From the NCBI RefSeq assembly GCF_910584465.1, contig NZ_CAJUBK010000094.1, positions 1 to 6,145 of the forward strand: DNA of 6,145 bases, given 5' to 3'. The notes under the pieces were generated by a model. That model did not search any database. It was not told where the DNA came from and was given only the letters and a program-made list of their open reading frames with translations. Below, one piece after another: positions 1 to 5,759 of the stretch. Source of the DNA: an uncultured Oscillibacter sp. (GTDB lineage Bacteria; Bacillota; Clostridia; Oscillospirales; Oscillospiraceae). Numbering within the stretch: position 1 is the first letter of the stretch; the number at the start of each line of letters is the position of its first letter. Made by a program: the position numbers and the translations under genes.

Positions 1-1799
1 CCGAAGTGGTCGCACCGCAGGCACCGGGAGGACTCCTGCCCGGCCTCCTCGTCGGTCATGCCGCACTCGATGCACTGGAAGTCGCCCTTGCGCTCACAGG
101 CGTCCCGCTCGGTGGCGTCGACCCGCCCGCGGGGGCGGAGGTCCGTGCAGCGGGGGGTGGGGACCTTGACCTCGGACTCGATCGCGTGGTCGAAGCCCAG
201 GTACTCGTCGATGTTGGCGGCGGCGGCCTTCCCCGCGGCGATGGCCCGGATGACGGTGGCGGGGCCCGTCACGCAGTCGCCTCCGGCGAAGACGCCCACC
301 ATGTCCGGGAGCTGGGTGCTGGACTCCGCCAGCAGCGCGCCGCCCCGCTGGATCTTGATGCCCGTCTGCTCCAGGCCCCGGGTCTCGATGCCCTGTCCGA
401 TGGCGACGATGATCGTGTCCGCCGGGATGCGCAGGGGCTCCACGGCGGCGGTATTGGGCCGGGGGCGGCCCGCCTTGTCCATCTCGCCGATGATCTGGGG
501 CTGGGTCCACAGGGCCGCGGCGCGGCCGTCCTCGCCGGCCTCGATGCGCAGGGGGGCCTGGAGGGTCAGCACCTCCGCGCCCTCGGCGATGGCGCCCTCC
601 ACCTCTTCGGCCTGGGCCGTCATGTCCTCCTGGCGGCGGCGGTAGACGCAGGTCACCTTCTCCGCCCCCAGGCGGATGGCGGAGCGGGTCACGTCCATGG
701 CCACGTTCCCGCCGCCGATGACCACCACCTTCTGCCCGGTGAGATCGGGCATCTCGTTGTCCCCGATGTGCCGCAGGAGCTCCACGGCGGAGACGACGCC
801 CAGGCTGTCCTCCCCCTCGATGCCGGTCTTCTTGTCGGTGTGCGCGCCGATGGAGAGGTAGAGGCAGTCGTACTCCTGCTTCAGCCTGTCGAAGGAGATG
901 TCGGTGCCCACGTCGACCCCGGTATGCACCTCGATGCCCAGGGAAAGGATGGAAGCGATCTCCGCGTCCAGCTTCTCCCGGGGGAAGCGGTAGCTGGGGA
1001 TGCCGTAGCGCATCATGCCGCCCAGCCGCTCCTGCCGCTCGTAGACGGCCACCTTGTGGCCCATGAGGGCCAGGTAATACGCGGCGGAGAGCCCGCCGGG
1101 ACCGCCGCCGACGATCGCGACGGACTTCCCGGTGGCCTTGGCCGGCTTGGGCTGCGGCACGTCCCCGGCGTGGTCCACGGCGTAGCGCTTCAACCCCCGG
1201 ATGTTCAGCGCGTCGTCCACCATGTTCCGGCGGCACCGGGCCTCGCAGGGGTGCTCGCAGATGTAGGCGCAGGCCGTGGGGAAGGGGTTGTCCTTGCGGA
1301 TGAGCCGCACGGCGTCGGCGCAGCGGCCCTCGCCGATCAGCGCGATGTAGCCGGGGATGTCCACCCCGGCGGGGCACAGCGCCACGCAGGGCACCGGGTT
1401 CTTGAGGCTCCCCAGGCAGCGGTGGTGGAGGATGTGCTCCTCATAATCGTCCCGGAAGCCCCGGAGGCCCATCAGCACCAGCTGGGCGGCGTCGATGCCG
1501 ATGGCACAGTCCGCCGTGTCCACGATGACCTGGGCCGTGCTTTCGATCCGGTCGATGATGCGGATGTTCGGCTCGCCGTCCAGCACTTCCCGGATCATGT
1601 TGCTGAGCTGGGTCAGCCCGATGCGGCAGGGCACGCACTTGCCGCAGGTCTGGGCCCGGCACAGGTCCAGGAAATTCAGCGCCATGTCCACCGGGCACAG
1701 GCCCGGTGGGCTGGCCGCGATCCGGCGCTCCATGTTGCGGTAGAGCTGCTCCACCACCGCCTGGGCCTGGCCGGGGGTCTTCACTTCCAGTCTGCTCAT
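1..1799 (-). CDS. NAD(P)H-dependent Fe-S flavoprotein: NuoF-type 4Fe-4S domain fused to a GltD/NfnB-like module (3' end off window)
   Basis: About 600 residues are visible. Residues 45-110 resemble the NuoF C-terminal [4Fe-4S] domain, with CGKCVPCRIG giving C52, C55 and C58, and a fourth cysteine at C98. Residues 128-210 resemble the Fe-S domain of glutamate synthase small subunit and NfnB, with cysteines at 128, 138, 142, 177, 181, 185 and 189. An FAD Rossmann fold starts at GGGPGG (231-236). A second, NAD(P)-binding fold has GGGNVA (362-367) followed by YRRR (386-389), the GltD-like pattern usual for NADPH. FAGGD (504-508) is the C-terminal FAD contact. The tail adds CIEC (576-579) and CLRC (593-596). 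The family passes electrons between NAD(P)H, flavin and Fe-S partners in the cytoplasm; the partner (hydrogenase, formate dehydrogenase or other) is not visible. The NuoF FMN domain is absent. The start is supported by AGGAAG/AAGGG 5-10 nt upstream and a strong promoter. The frame is still open at the edge; from the family's usual ending I expect about 10-15 more residues. Confidence 0.9.
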   Translation of the reverse strand, partial: MSRLEVKTPGQAQAVVEQLYRNMERRIAASPPGLCPVDMALNFLDLCRAQTCGKCVPCRIGLTQLSNMIREVLDGEPNIRIIDRIESTAQVIVDTADCAIGIDAAQLVLMGLRGFRDDYEEHILHHRCLGSLKNPVPCVALCPAGVDIPGYIALIGEGRCADAVRLIRKDNPFPTACAYICEHPCEARCRRNMVDDALNIRGLKRYAVDHAGDVPQPKPAKATGKSVAIVGGGPGGLSAAYYLALMGHKVAVYERQERLGGMMRYGIPSYRFPREKLDAEIASILSLGIEVHTGVDVGTDISFDRLKQEYDCLYLSIGAHTDKKTGIEGEDSLGVVSAVELLRHIGDNEMPDLTGQKVVVIGGGNVAMDVTRSAIRLGAEKVTCVYRRRQEDMTAQAEEVEGAIAEGAEVLTLQAPLRIEAGEDGRAAALWTQPQIIGEMDKAGRPRPNTAAVEPLRIPADTIIVAIGQGIETRGLEQTGIKIQRGGALLAESSTQLPDMVGVFAGGDCVTGPATVIRAIAAGKAAAANIDEYLGFDHAIESEVKVPTPRCTDLRPRGRVDATERDACERKGDFQCIECGMTDEEAGQESSRCLRCDHF

Positions 1800-1842
1800 G
1801 ACTACCCTTCTTCCTAAAAAATTTTTTGGTATCATAAATATT

Positions 1843-1871
1843 ATTATGGGCGCAGGGACCATGGATGTCAA
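1843..1871 (-). promoter_or_regulatory. Sigma-A-type promoter of the Fe-S flavoprotein gene
   Basis: On the minus strand a perfect TTGACA -35 box (1866-1871) is followed after exactly 17 bp by CATAAT (1843-1848), five of six matches to the -10 consensus. Transcription would start near 1836 and leave a leader of about 36 nt. That leader contains an A6T6 tract (1816-1827) and the ribosome binding site. Confidence 0.8.
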
Positions 1872-1882
1872 GAAACGTTATT

Positions 1883-1904
1883 TTTTCGTCGATCTTTTCG
1901 TCGA
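1883..1904. repeat. Pair of 10-bp direct repeats, candidate regulator-binding site
   Basis: TTTTCGTCGA occurs at 1883-1892 and again at 1895-1904, identical and offset by 12 bp. The pair lies about 47-68 bp upstream of the predicted start of the minus-strand flavoprotein transcript, where activators often bind. GATCT (1891-1895) and AGATC (1913-1917) form a flanking inverted repeat. No specific regulator can be named from this. Confidence 0.45.
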
Positions 1905-1994
1905 AAGCTCCAGATCGGCCTTATGAAAAGTCTCGTAACGTCCAAAAGCCTCCCTCCAGCGGCGGGTCTCCCCTCTCAAAAACGCGATCCGGGC

Positions 1995-2023
1995 TTGCTT
2001 TGCCCCTCCCGGTGGTTTATACT
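1995..2023 (+). promoter_or_regulatory. Promoter of the HAD phosphatase gene
   Basis: TTGCTT (1995-2000) and TATACT (2018-2023) are separated by 17 bp. Transcription would begin near 2030, about 43 nt before the chosen ATG. The position argues against a protein start further upstream (for example at 1923), because that start would precede the transcript. Confidence 0.7.
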
Positions 2024-2072
2024 AGAGCCTGTTCGACCTGACGAAAGATCCCTTTATGGAAGGAGCACCGAT

Positions 2073-2846
2073 ATGATCCGCCTCATCGCCAGCGACATCG
2101 ACGGGACCCTGCTGCAAAACGGGGCCTCCGCCATCCCCCGGGAGATCTTCGGCCACATCCGCCGCCTGGAGGAGGAGGGCATCCTCTTCTGCCCCGCCAG
2201 CGGACGGCAGTACGCCAGCCTTCGGAAGCTCTTCGCCCCCGTGGCGGACAAGGTGCCCTTCCTCTGCGAGAACGGCGCGGTGGTCTACGGTCCCGGAGAC
2301 CCCGGCCCCATCCTGAGCAAGACCGCCATGGACCGGCGGCTCTCCGAGGAGCTGTGCCGGGACATCATCGCCCTGCCGGAGGCAGAGGTGCTGATCTCCG
2401 GGGCCGCCGTCTGCTACCTCTGCCCCAAGGGCCCGGATGTGGAGGACCAGATCCGCTGGTTTTTAGGCAACCGCACCGCCCTCCTCTCCGCCCCGGAGGA
2501 CACGCCGGAGGACATCATCAAGGTCTCCGCCTACTGCCCCAACGGCACGCTGGACAGGGCCCGGCAGGCCCTCTTCCCCAAGTGGGAGGAGCATTTCCGG
2601 TGCGCCGTGGCCGGAGAGGTCTGGCTGGATTTCACCCTGGCGGACAAGGGGCTGGGCGTGGCCCGGCTCTGCGAGTCCCTGGGCATCGGCCTGGAGGAGG
2701 TCATGGCCTTCGGCGACAATTACAACGACGTCCCCATGCTGGAGCGGGTGGGCCGCCCCTACCTGATGGCGGGCGCCGCGCCGGAGCTCCGACAGCGCTT
2801 CCCCGTCCAATGCCGCACCGTGGCGGAGATCTTGGAGACGCTGTGA
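2073..2846 (+). CDS. Cof-type HAD-superfamily (class IIB) phosphatase
   Basis: A 257-residue cytoplasmic protein with all four HAD motifs. Motif I is DIDGTLL with nucleophile D8 and acid/base D10. Motif II is S43 in PASGR. Motif III is K192 in ADKG. Motif IV is GDNYND with D215 and D219, which hold the magnesium ion. The cap inserted between motifs II and III (about residues 80-185) has the position and size of a C2B cap, and the length is near the family's usual 260-290. Members remove phosphate from sugar phosphates, FMN, pyridoxal phosphate and similar small metabolites. The substrate depends on the cap and cannot be read here. The ATG at 2073 has GGAAGGAG (2058-2065) with a 7-nt spacer. 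The same frame is open upstream to 1923, but that stretch has no good ribosome binding site and contains the promoter. It appears to be a single-gene transcript. Confidence 0.93.
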   Translation: MIRLIASDIDGTLLQNGASAIPREIFGHIRRLEEEGILFCPASGRQYASLRKLFAPVADKVPFLCENGAVVYGPGDPGPILSKTAMDRRLSEELCRDIIALPEAEVLISGAAVCYLCPKGPDVEDQIRWFLGNRTALLSAPEDTPEDIIKVSAYCPNGTLDRARQALFPKWEEHFRCAVAGEVWLDFTLADKGLGVARLCESLGIGLEEVMAFGDNYNDVPMLERVGRPYLMAGAAPELRQRFPVQCRTVAEILETL

Positions 2847-2852
2847 GCCCCT

Positions 2853-2889
2853 CCCGCCCTTCCGGACCGCGGCGATGCGGCCGGGCGGG
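2853..2889 (+). terminator. GC-rich hairpin just after the HAD gene, possible terminator or transcript-end stabiliser
   Basis: CCCGCCC (2853-2859) pairs perfectly with GGGCGGG (2883-2889). Inside it, CCGC (2867-2870) pairs with GCGG (2877-2880), and GG (2864-2865) can pair with CC (2881-2882). The hairpin begins 6 nt after the stop codon. No T-run follows, so it is not a classical intrinsic terminator. The C-rich tract after it (to about 2942) would suit Rho loading, but that is inference. Confidence 0.4.
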
Positions 2890-2942
2890 CGCTCCTCCCC
2901 GGGCCCGTCCCGGCGGTCCCCCTCCCCCGCGTCCCGGCCTCC

Positions 2943-2961
2943 ACTTTTTGAACTTTTTTGA
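2943..2961 (+). repeat. Two adjacent T-rich near-repeats upstream of the lipoprotein promoter
   Basis: ACTTTTTGA (2943-2951) is followed immediately by ACTTTTTTGA (2952-2961), which differs only by one extra T. The end of the second copy forms TTGACA (2958-2963), a perfect -35 box. After 18 bp this is followed by TACAAG (2982-2987), a four-of-six -10 match, so a weak second promoter is possible. The tract may also act as an A/T-rich upstream element for the main promoter. Confidence 0.35.
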
Positions 2962-2971
2962 CAATCTCCCC

Positions 2972-2994
2972 TGTCCGCCTTTACAAGGCGGACA
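2972..2994. repeat. Perfect inverted repeat overlapping the promoter, candidate operator
   Basis: Two 10-bp arms, TGTCCGCCTT (2972-2981) and AAGGCGGACA (2985-2994), enclose a 3-nt centre TAC. The symmetry is exact. The element covers the -35 box of the downstream promoter and is not followed by a T-run, so a repressor operator is more likely than a terminator for the upstream gene. No known operator family is recognised. Confidence 0.5.
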
Positions 2995-3008
2995 AAATTC
3001 TTTATAAT
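2980..3008 (+). promoter_or_regulatory. Promoter of the substrate-binding lipoprotein gene
   Basis: TTTACA (2980-2985) and a perfect TATAAT (3003-3008) are separated by 17 bp. The transcript would start near 3015, giving a leader of about 78 nt. The -35 box lies inside the inverted repeat at 2972-2994, so a protein bound there should block polymerase. Confidence 0.8.
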
Positions 3009-3020
3009 ATAGGTCTGTCT

Positions 3021-3044
3021 GAGCCGCCCGAGGCGGCACGGCTC
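3021..3044 (+). promoter_or_regulatory. Leader hairpin with two alternative pairings
   Basis: GAGCCG (3021-3026) can pair with CGGCTC (3039-3044). Alternatively CCGCC (3024-3028) can pair with GGCGG (3032-3036). The two pairings share bases, so they exclude each other in part. The element sits near the 5' end of the predicted leader. It could simply stabilise the transcript; no riboswitch class is recognised. Confidence 0.3.
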
Positions 3045-3067
3045 CCATCATGAACACGAGACGGCCC

Positions 3068-3088
3068 CCTCCGGACCGCCTTTGGAGG
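3068..3088 (+). promoter_or_regulatory. Ribosome binding site with a complementary upstream tract
   Basis: The ribosome binding site GGAGG (3084-3088) lies only 4 nt before the ATG at 3093. CCTCC (3068-3072) in the leader is its exact complement across an 11-nt loop, and GACC (3074-3077) can instead pair with GGTC (3087-3090). Both would hide the site. Whether this regulates translation or is chance in GC-rich DNA cannot be settled by reading. Confidence 0.35.
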
Positions 3089-3092
3089 TCTT

Positions 3093-4757
3093 ATGAAACA
3101 GTCCCTCAAACGCCTGACCGCCCTGCTGCTGCCCGGGCTGCTGTGCGTCTCGCTGCTGGCCGGCTGCGCCAAGGACAGCGACGGCATGGCGCTGTCCGCC
3201 TGCGTAGGCTCCGCGCCGGGCTCCCTGGACCCCATCTACGCCGAGGACATCTCCGGGCAGACCGTCCTGGCCCATCTCTACGAGAACCTCATGCGGGTGA
3301 CCGTGGACAGCGCCGGGAAGACCAGCGTCATCAACGGCATGGCCAAGAGCGTGGACCAGGAGGAGGAGGCCAAGGACGGCGCCATCACCGTCACCTATAC
3401 CTTCCGCCTCCGCAGCGCCCGCTGGTCCGACGGACAGCCCGTCACCGCCGGGGATTTCGTCTACGCCTGGCAGCGCCTGGCCAACCCCGCCACCGGCTCC
3501 CGCTATGCAGACCTCCTCTCGGTGGTCAGCGGCTTCCGGGAGGCCCGCGCCGCCGGGGACATGAGCCTGCTCCAGGTGACGGCCCGGAACGACAACACCC
3601 TCGTGGTGGTGCTGGACGGGCACTATGACTGGTTCTTGAAGGAGGTCTGCACCTCCCCCGCCACCATGCCCCTGCGGCAGGACGTGGTCCAGAAACTGAA
3701 GGCCGCCTCCGGCGACAAGTCCTGGTGGGCGGGCGACCCCACCCAGCTGGTGACCAACGGCCCCTACACCGTCGCCGCCCAGGAGGAGGGCCGCCTCCTC
3801 CGTCTGGAGGCCAACGGCCGTTATTACGCCGCCCAGCCCGGCCCGCAGAGCATCACCTTCCACTTCGCCGGGTCGGCGGAGGAGGCGTGGTCCCTTTACG
3901 AGAGCAAGACCGTCGACGCCGTGTGGCCCCTGCCGGACGCGCGCCTGACGGAGCTGGCGGCGGACCCGGAGTGGTCCCCGTCCCCCCAGCTGGAGACCTA
4001 CGCCGCCCTGTTCAACTGTGATTCGGAGCTCTTCTCCGATCCCGCCATCCGGGAGGCCCTGAGCCTCGCCATCGACCGCGCCGCCATCGCCGGGGCCGCG
4101 GGGGCCACGGCCCTGCCGGCGGAGGGCCTGGTCCCTCCCGGCGTGCCGGAGAACGAGGAGGGGGATTTCCGTGAGCTCAGCTCCCCCCTGCTGGACAACG
4201 ACCCGGAGGGCTATGAGGATCGCTGCCTGCGGGCCCGCGCCCTGCTGGAGGAGGCCGGCTACGCCAGCGGCGCCGACTTCGGCGAACTGGAGTTCCTGTA
4301 TCTGGAGAGCGGCGTCAACGCCGCCGTGGCCCAGCTCCTCTGCCAGCAGTGGCAGGAGGTCCTGAAGATCCAAGTCACGCCCAAGGGCCTGGACGAGCGG
4401 AGCCTGATGCCCGCTCTGCGGTCCGGGGAGTATACCCTGGCGGGGCTGCGGCTCACCGCCTCGGCCAACGACGCGGAGTGCTTCCTGACCTCCTGGACCA
4501 GCGGGGTCCGGAACAACTACGTCTCCTATGACAGCACCGCCTATGACACCCTGATGATGATCATCGCCAGCGCCGCCGACGGCACTGCCCGCATGGGCTG
4601 CCTCCACGACGCGGAGGCCCTGCTGCTGATGGACCACGCCCTGGCCCCTCTGTATACCAAGGGCACCGCCTGGGAGCTCCGCGAGTCCCTCACCGGGGCC
4701 TTCCGGGACCCAAGGGGCTGGTTCAGCTTCGCGGGCGTCATCACCCGGCCTACTTAA
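3093..4757 (+). CDS. Peptide-type ABC transporter substrate-binding lipoprotein (SBP family 5, OppA/DppA-like)
   Basis: A 554-residue protein with a lipoprotein signal peptide: K2, K6 and R7, a hydrophobic stretch from about 8 to 22, and lipobox L22-A23-G24-C25. The mature protein should be lipid-anchored on the outer face of the membrane. Family 5 features are LDPIYAEDISGQ (45-56) with YENLMR (63-68), then WSDGQPVTAGDFVYAWQRL (111-129), NGPYTV (222-227) and REALSLAIDRAAI (320-332). Length matches oligopeptide-binding proteins. Family members bind peptides, and some bind nickel chelates, sugars or signalling peptides; the ligand here is unknown. No permease or ATPase gene lies on either side, so it either serves a transporter encoded elsewhere or works as a stand-alone receptor. 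It has its own promoter and a terminator 11 bp after the stop codon. Confidence 0.92.
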   Translation: MKQSLKRLTALLLPGLLCVSLLAGCAKDSDGMALSACVGSAPGSLDPIYAEDISGQTVLAHLYENLMRVTVDSAGKTSVINGMAKSVDQEEEAKDGAITVTYTFRLRSARWSDGQPVTAGDFVYAWQRLANPATGSRYADLLSVVSGFREARAAGDMSLLQVTARNDNTLVVVLDGHYDWFLKEVCTSPATMPLRQDVVQKLKAASGDKSWWAGDPTQLVTNGPYTVAAQEEGRLLRLEANGRYYAAQPGPQSITFHFAGSAEEAWSLYESKTVDAVWPLPDARLTELAADPEWSPSPQLETYAALFNCDSELFSDPAIREALSLAIDRAAIAGAAGATALPAEGLVPPGVPENEEGDFRELSSPLLDNDPEGYEDRCLRARALLEEAGYASGADFGELEFLYLESGVNAAVAQLLCQQWQEVLKIQVTPKGLDERSLMPALRSGEYTLAGLRLTASANDAECFLTSWTSGVRNNYVSYDSTAYDTLMMIIASAADGTARMGCLHDAEALLLMDHALAPLYTKGTAWELRESLTGAFRDPRGWFSFAGVITRPT

Positions 4758-4768
4758 TAAAGAGCGCG

Positions 4769-4800
4769 AAGGGAGCCCTGCCTCACGGCAGGGCTCCCTT
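4769..4800. terminator. Bidirectional intrinsic terminator between convergent genes
   Basis: A perfect 14-bp stem, AAGGGAGCCCTGCC (4769-4782) and its complement (4787-4800), closes a TCAC loop. It lies between the lipoprotein stop codon (ending 4757) and the SufB stop codon (starting 4836), which converge. On the plus strand it ends in TTCCTT and on the minus strand in TT then CGCGCTCTTTATT. The U-tracts are weak, but the stem is very stable and can stop transcription from both sides. Confidence 0.85.
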
Positions 4801-4818
4801 CCTTACATACCTTACATA
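4801..4818. repeat. Perfect tandem 9-bp duplication
   Basis: CCTTACATA occurs twice in a row (4801-4809 and 4810-4818), followed by CC. It directly abuts the terminator stem and is non-coding. Replication slippage is the simplest explanation. Confidence 0.6.
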
Positions 4819-4835
4819 CCTCGGTGTGACCGCCC

Positions 4836-5759
4836 TCAAGCCAGGAAGCCCTTGAGGATGCAGTCCTCGGCCTCCTCCTCGGTGAGCCCCAGGGTCTCCA
4901 GCTTCAAAAGCTGGTCCCCGGCGATCTTGCCGATGGCGGCCTCGTGGACCAGCTGGGCCTCGGTACAGTTGGCGGTGATGGCGGGGATGGACTTGATCTT
5001 CGCCTCCCCCATGATGATGGAGTCGCACTGGACATGGCCGAAGCACTGGGCGTTGCCCACCATCCGGGGATAGAACACCTGCTCGGACCGGTCCTGGGCC
5101 ACGGACCGGGAGATCACCCGGCCCTTGGCCCCCTCGCCGTCCAGGACGATCTCCATGTCGCTCTCCGCCGTCTGCTCCCCGTGGGTCAGCAGGCGCTCCG
5201 TCACCACCGCCTCGGCGTCCTTGCCGCAGACGATCTTCGTGGTGCGCTTCGTCGAATCGATGCCCCGGATCTGGACGCTCTCCATCTGGATGGAGGCGCC
5301 CTCCTCCAGATAGACCACGGTCTCGGGGTTCATGATCCTGCCGCCCCTGCCGTCGCCCTCACCGTAGTGCTTCTCGGTGTAGCGGACCTTGGAACCCTTC
5401 CCCACATAGAAGGTGTGCACGCCGTCATGGCGGGAATCCTGGTCGCCGCAGTTGTGGATGCCGCAGCCGGCCACGATGTCCACGTCGCACCCCTCGCCGA
5501 TGAAGAAGTCGTTGTAGACCATCTCGCTGAGGCCGGGCTTCGTGATGATGACGGGGATGCGGCAGGTCTCCCCCTTGGTGCCGGGCTTGATCCGGATGTC
5601 GATGCCCGGCTTGTCCTCCTTGGAAACGATCTGGATATGCTCCGTCGACTGGCGGCCGTCACAGCCGGAGTCCTTCCGGATATTGAACGCCCCCACGGGC
5701 TTGCCGATGAGGTCCGCGATCTTCTCCAAAAGGCCCCGGTCGATCTCGGTGTCCATCAT
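4836..5759 (-). CDS. sufB: SufB/SufD-family Fe-S cluster assembly scaffold, short clostridial/archaeal-type form
   Basis: A 307-residue cytoplasmic protein of the SufB/SufD beta-helix family. In the established system SufB, SufD and SufC form a complex that builds Fe-S clusters. The C-terminal half carries the SufB signature QCDSIIMG, with C245 at the position of the E. coli SufB cluster-building cysteine (C405), then VHEAAIGKI with H272, and the family's closing GLTEEEAEDCILKGFL. The middle holds GCDVDIVAGCGIHNCG (90-105) and RHDGVHTFYVG (110-120). It lacks the long N-terminal region of E. coli-type SufB (near 495 residues), and no SufD is seen, so a homodimer is likely. The ATG at 5759 overlaps the SufC stop codon (ATGA, 5756-5759), and AAGGAGG (5770-5776) lies 10 nt upstream. 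The next codon is also ATG. The frame extends to an ATG at 5792, inside sufC, but that start is less well placed. Confidence 0.9.
   Translation of the reverse strand: MMDTEIDRGLLEKIADLIGKPVGAFNIRKDSGCDGRQSTEHIQIVSKEDKPGIDIRIKPGTKGETCRIPVIITKPGLSEMVYNDFFIGEGCDVDIVAGCGIHNCGDQDSRHDGVHTFYVGKGSKVRYTEKHYGEGDGRGGRIMNPETVVYLEEGASIQMESVQIRGIDSTKRTTKIVCGKDAEAVVTERLLTHGEQTAESDMEIVLDGEGAKGRVISRSVAQDRSEQVFYPRMVGNAQCFGHVQCDSIIMGEAKIKSIPAITANCTEAQLVHEAAIGKIAGDQLLKLETLGLTEEEAEDCILKGFLA

Noticed and set aside
94..1377. A 427-codon minus-strand open frame overlapping the flavoprotein gene in another frame
   Set aside because: It is Arg/Gly/Pro-rich with no domain, and the real frame runs through the same DNA without interruption.
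6..1817. A 603-codon open frame on the plus strand opposite the flavoprotein gene
   Set aside because: Its translation is a low-complexity mix of Gly, Ala, Asp, Val and His with no recognisable domain, while the minus strand encodes a protein with ordered Fe-S, FAD and NAD(P) motifs. It is a shadow produced by GC-rich codons.
1923..2072. A 50-residue N-terminal extension of the HAD phosphatase
   Set aside because: The HAD fold begins at the ATG at 2073, which has an excellent ribosome binding site. The extension is not HAD-like and contains the predicted promoter.
2023..2072. A riboswitch in the HAD leader
   Set aside because: The predicted leader is only about 43 nt and shows no known aptamer core.
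2972..2994. Reading the inverted repeat as an intrinsic terminator for the HAD gene
   Set aside because: No T-run follows the stem, and the repeat overlaps the -35 box of the next promoter, so an operator fits better. Terminator activity is not excluded.
3048..4637. A 529-codon minus-strand open frame opposite the lipoprotein gene
   Set aside because: It has no domain or plausible ribosome binding site, whereas the plus-strand frame has a lipobox and family 5 motifs throughout.
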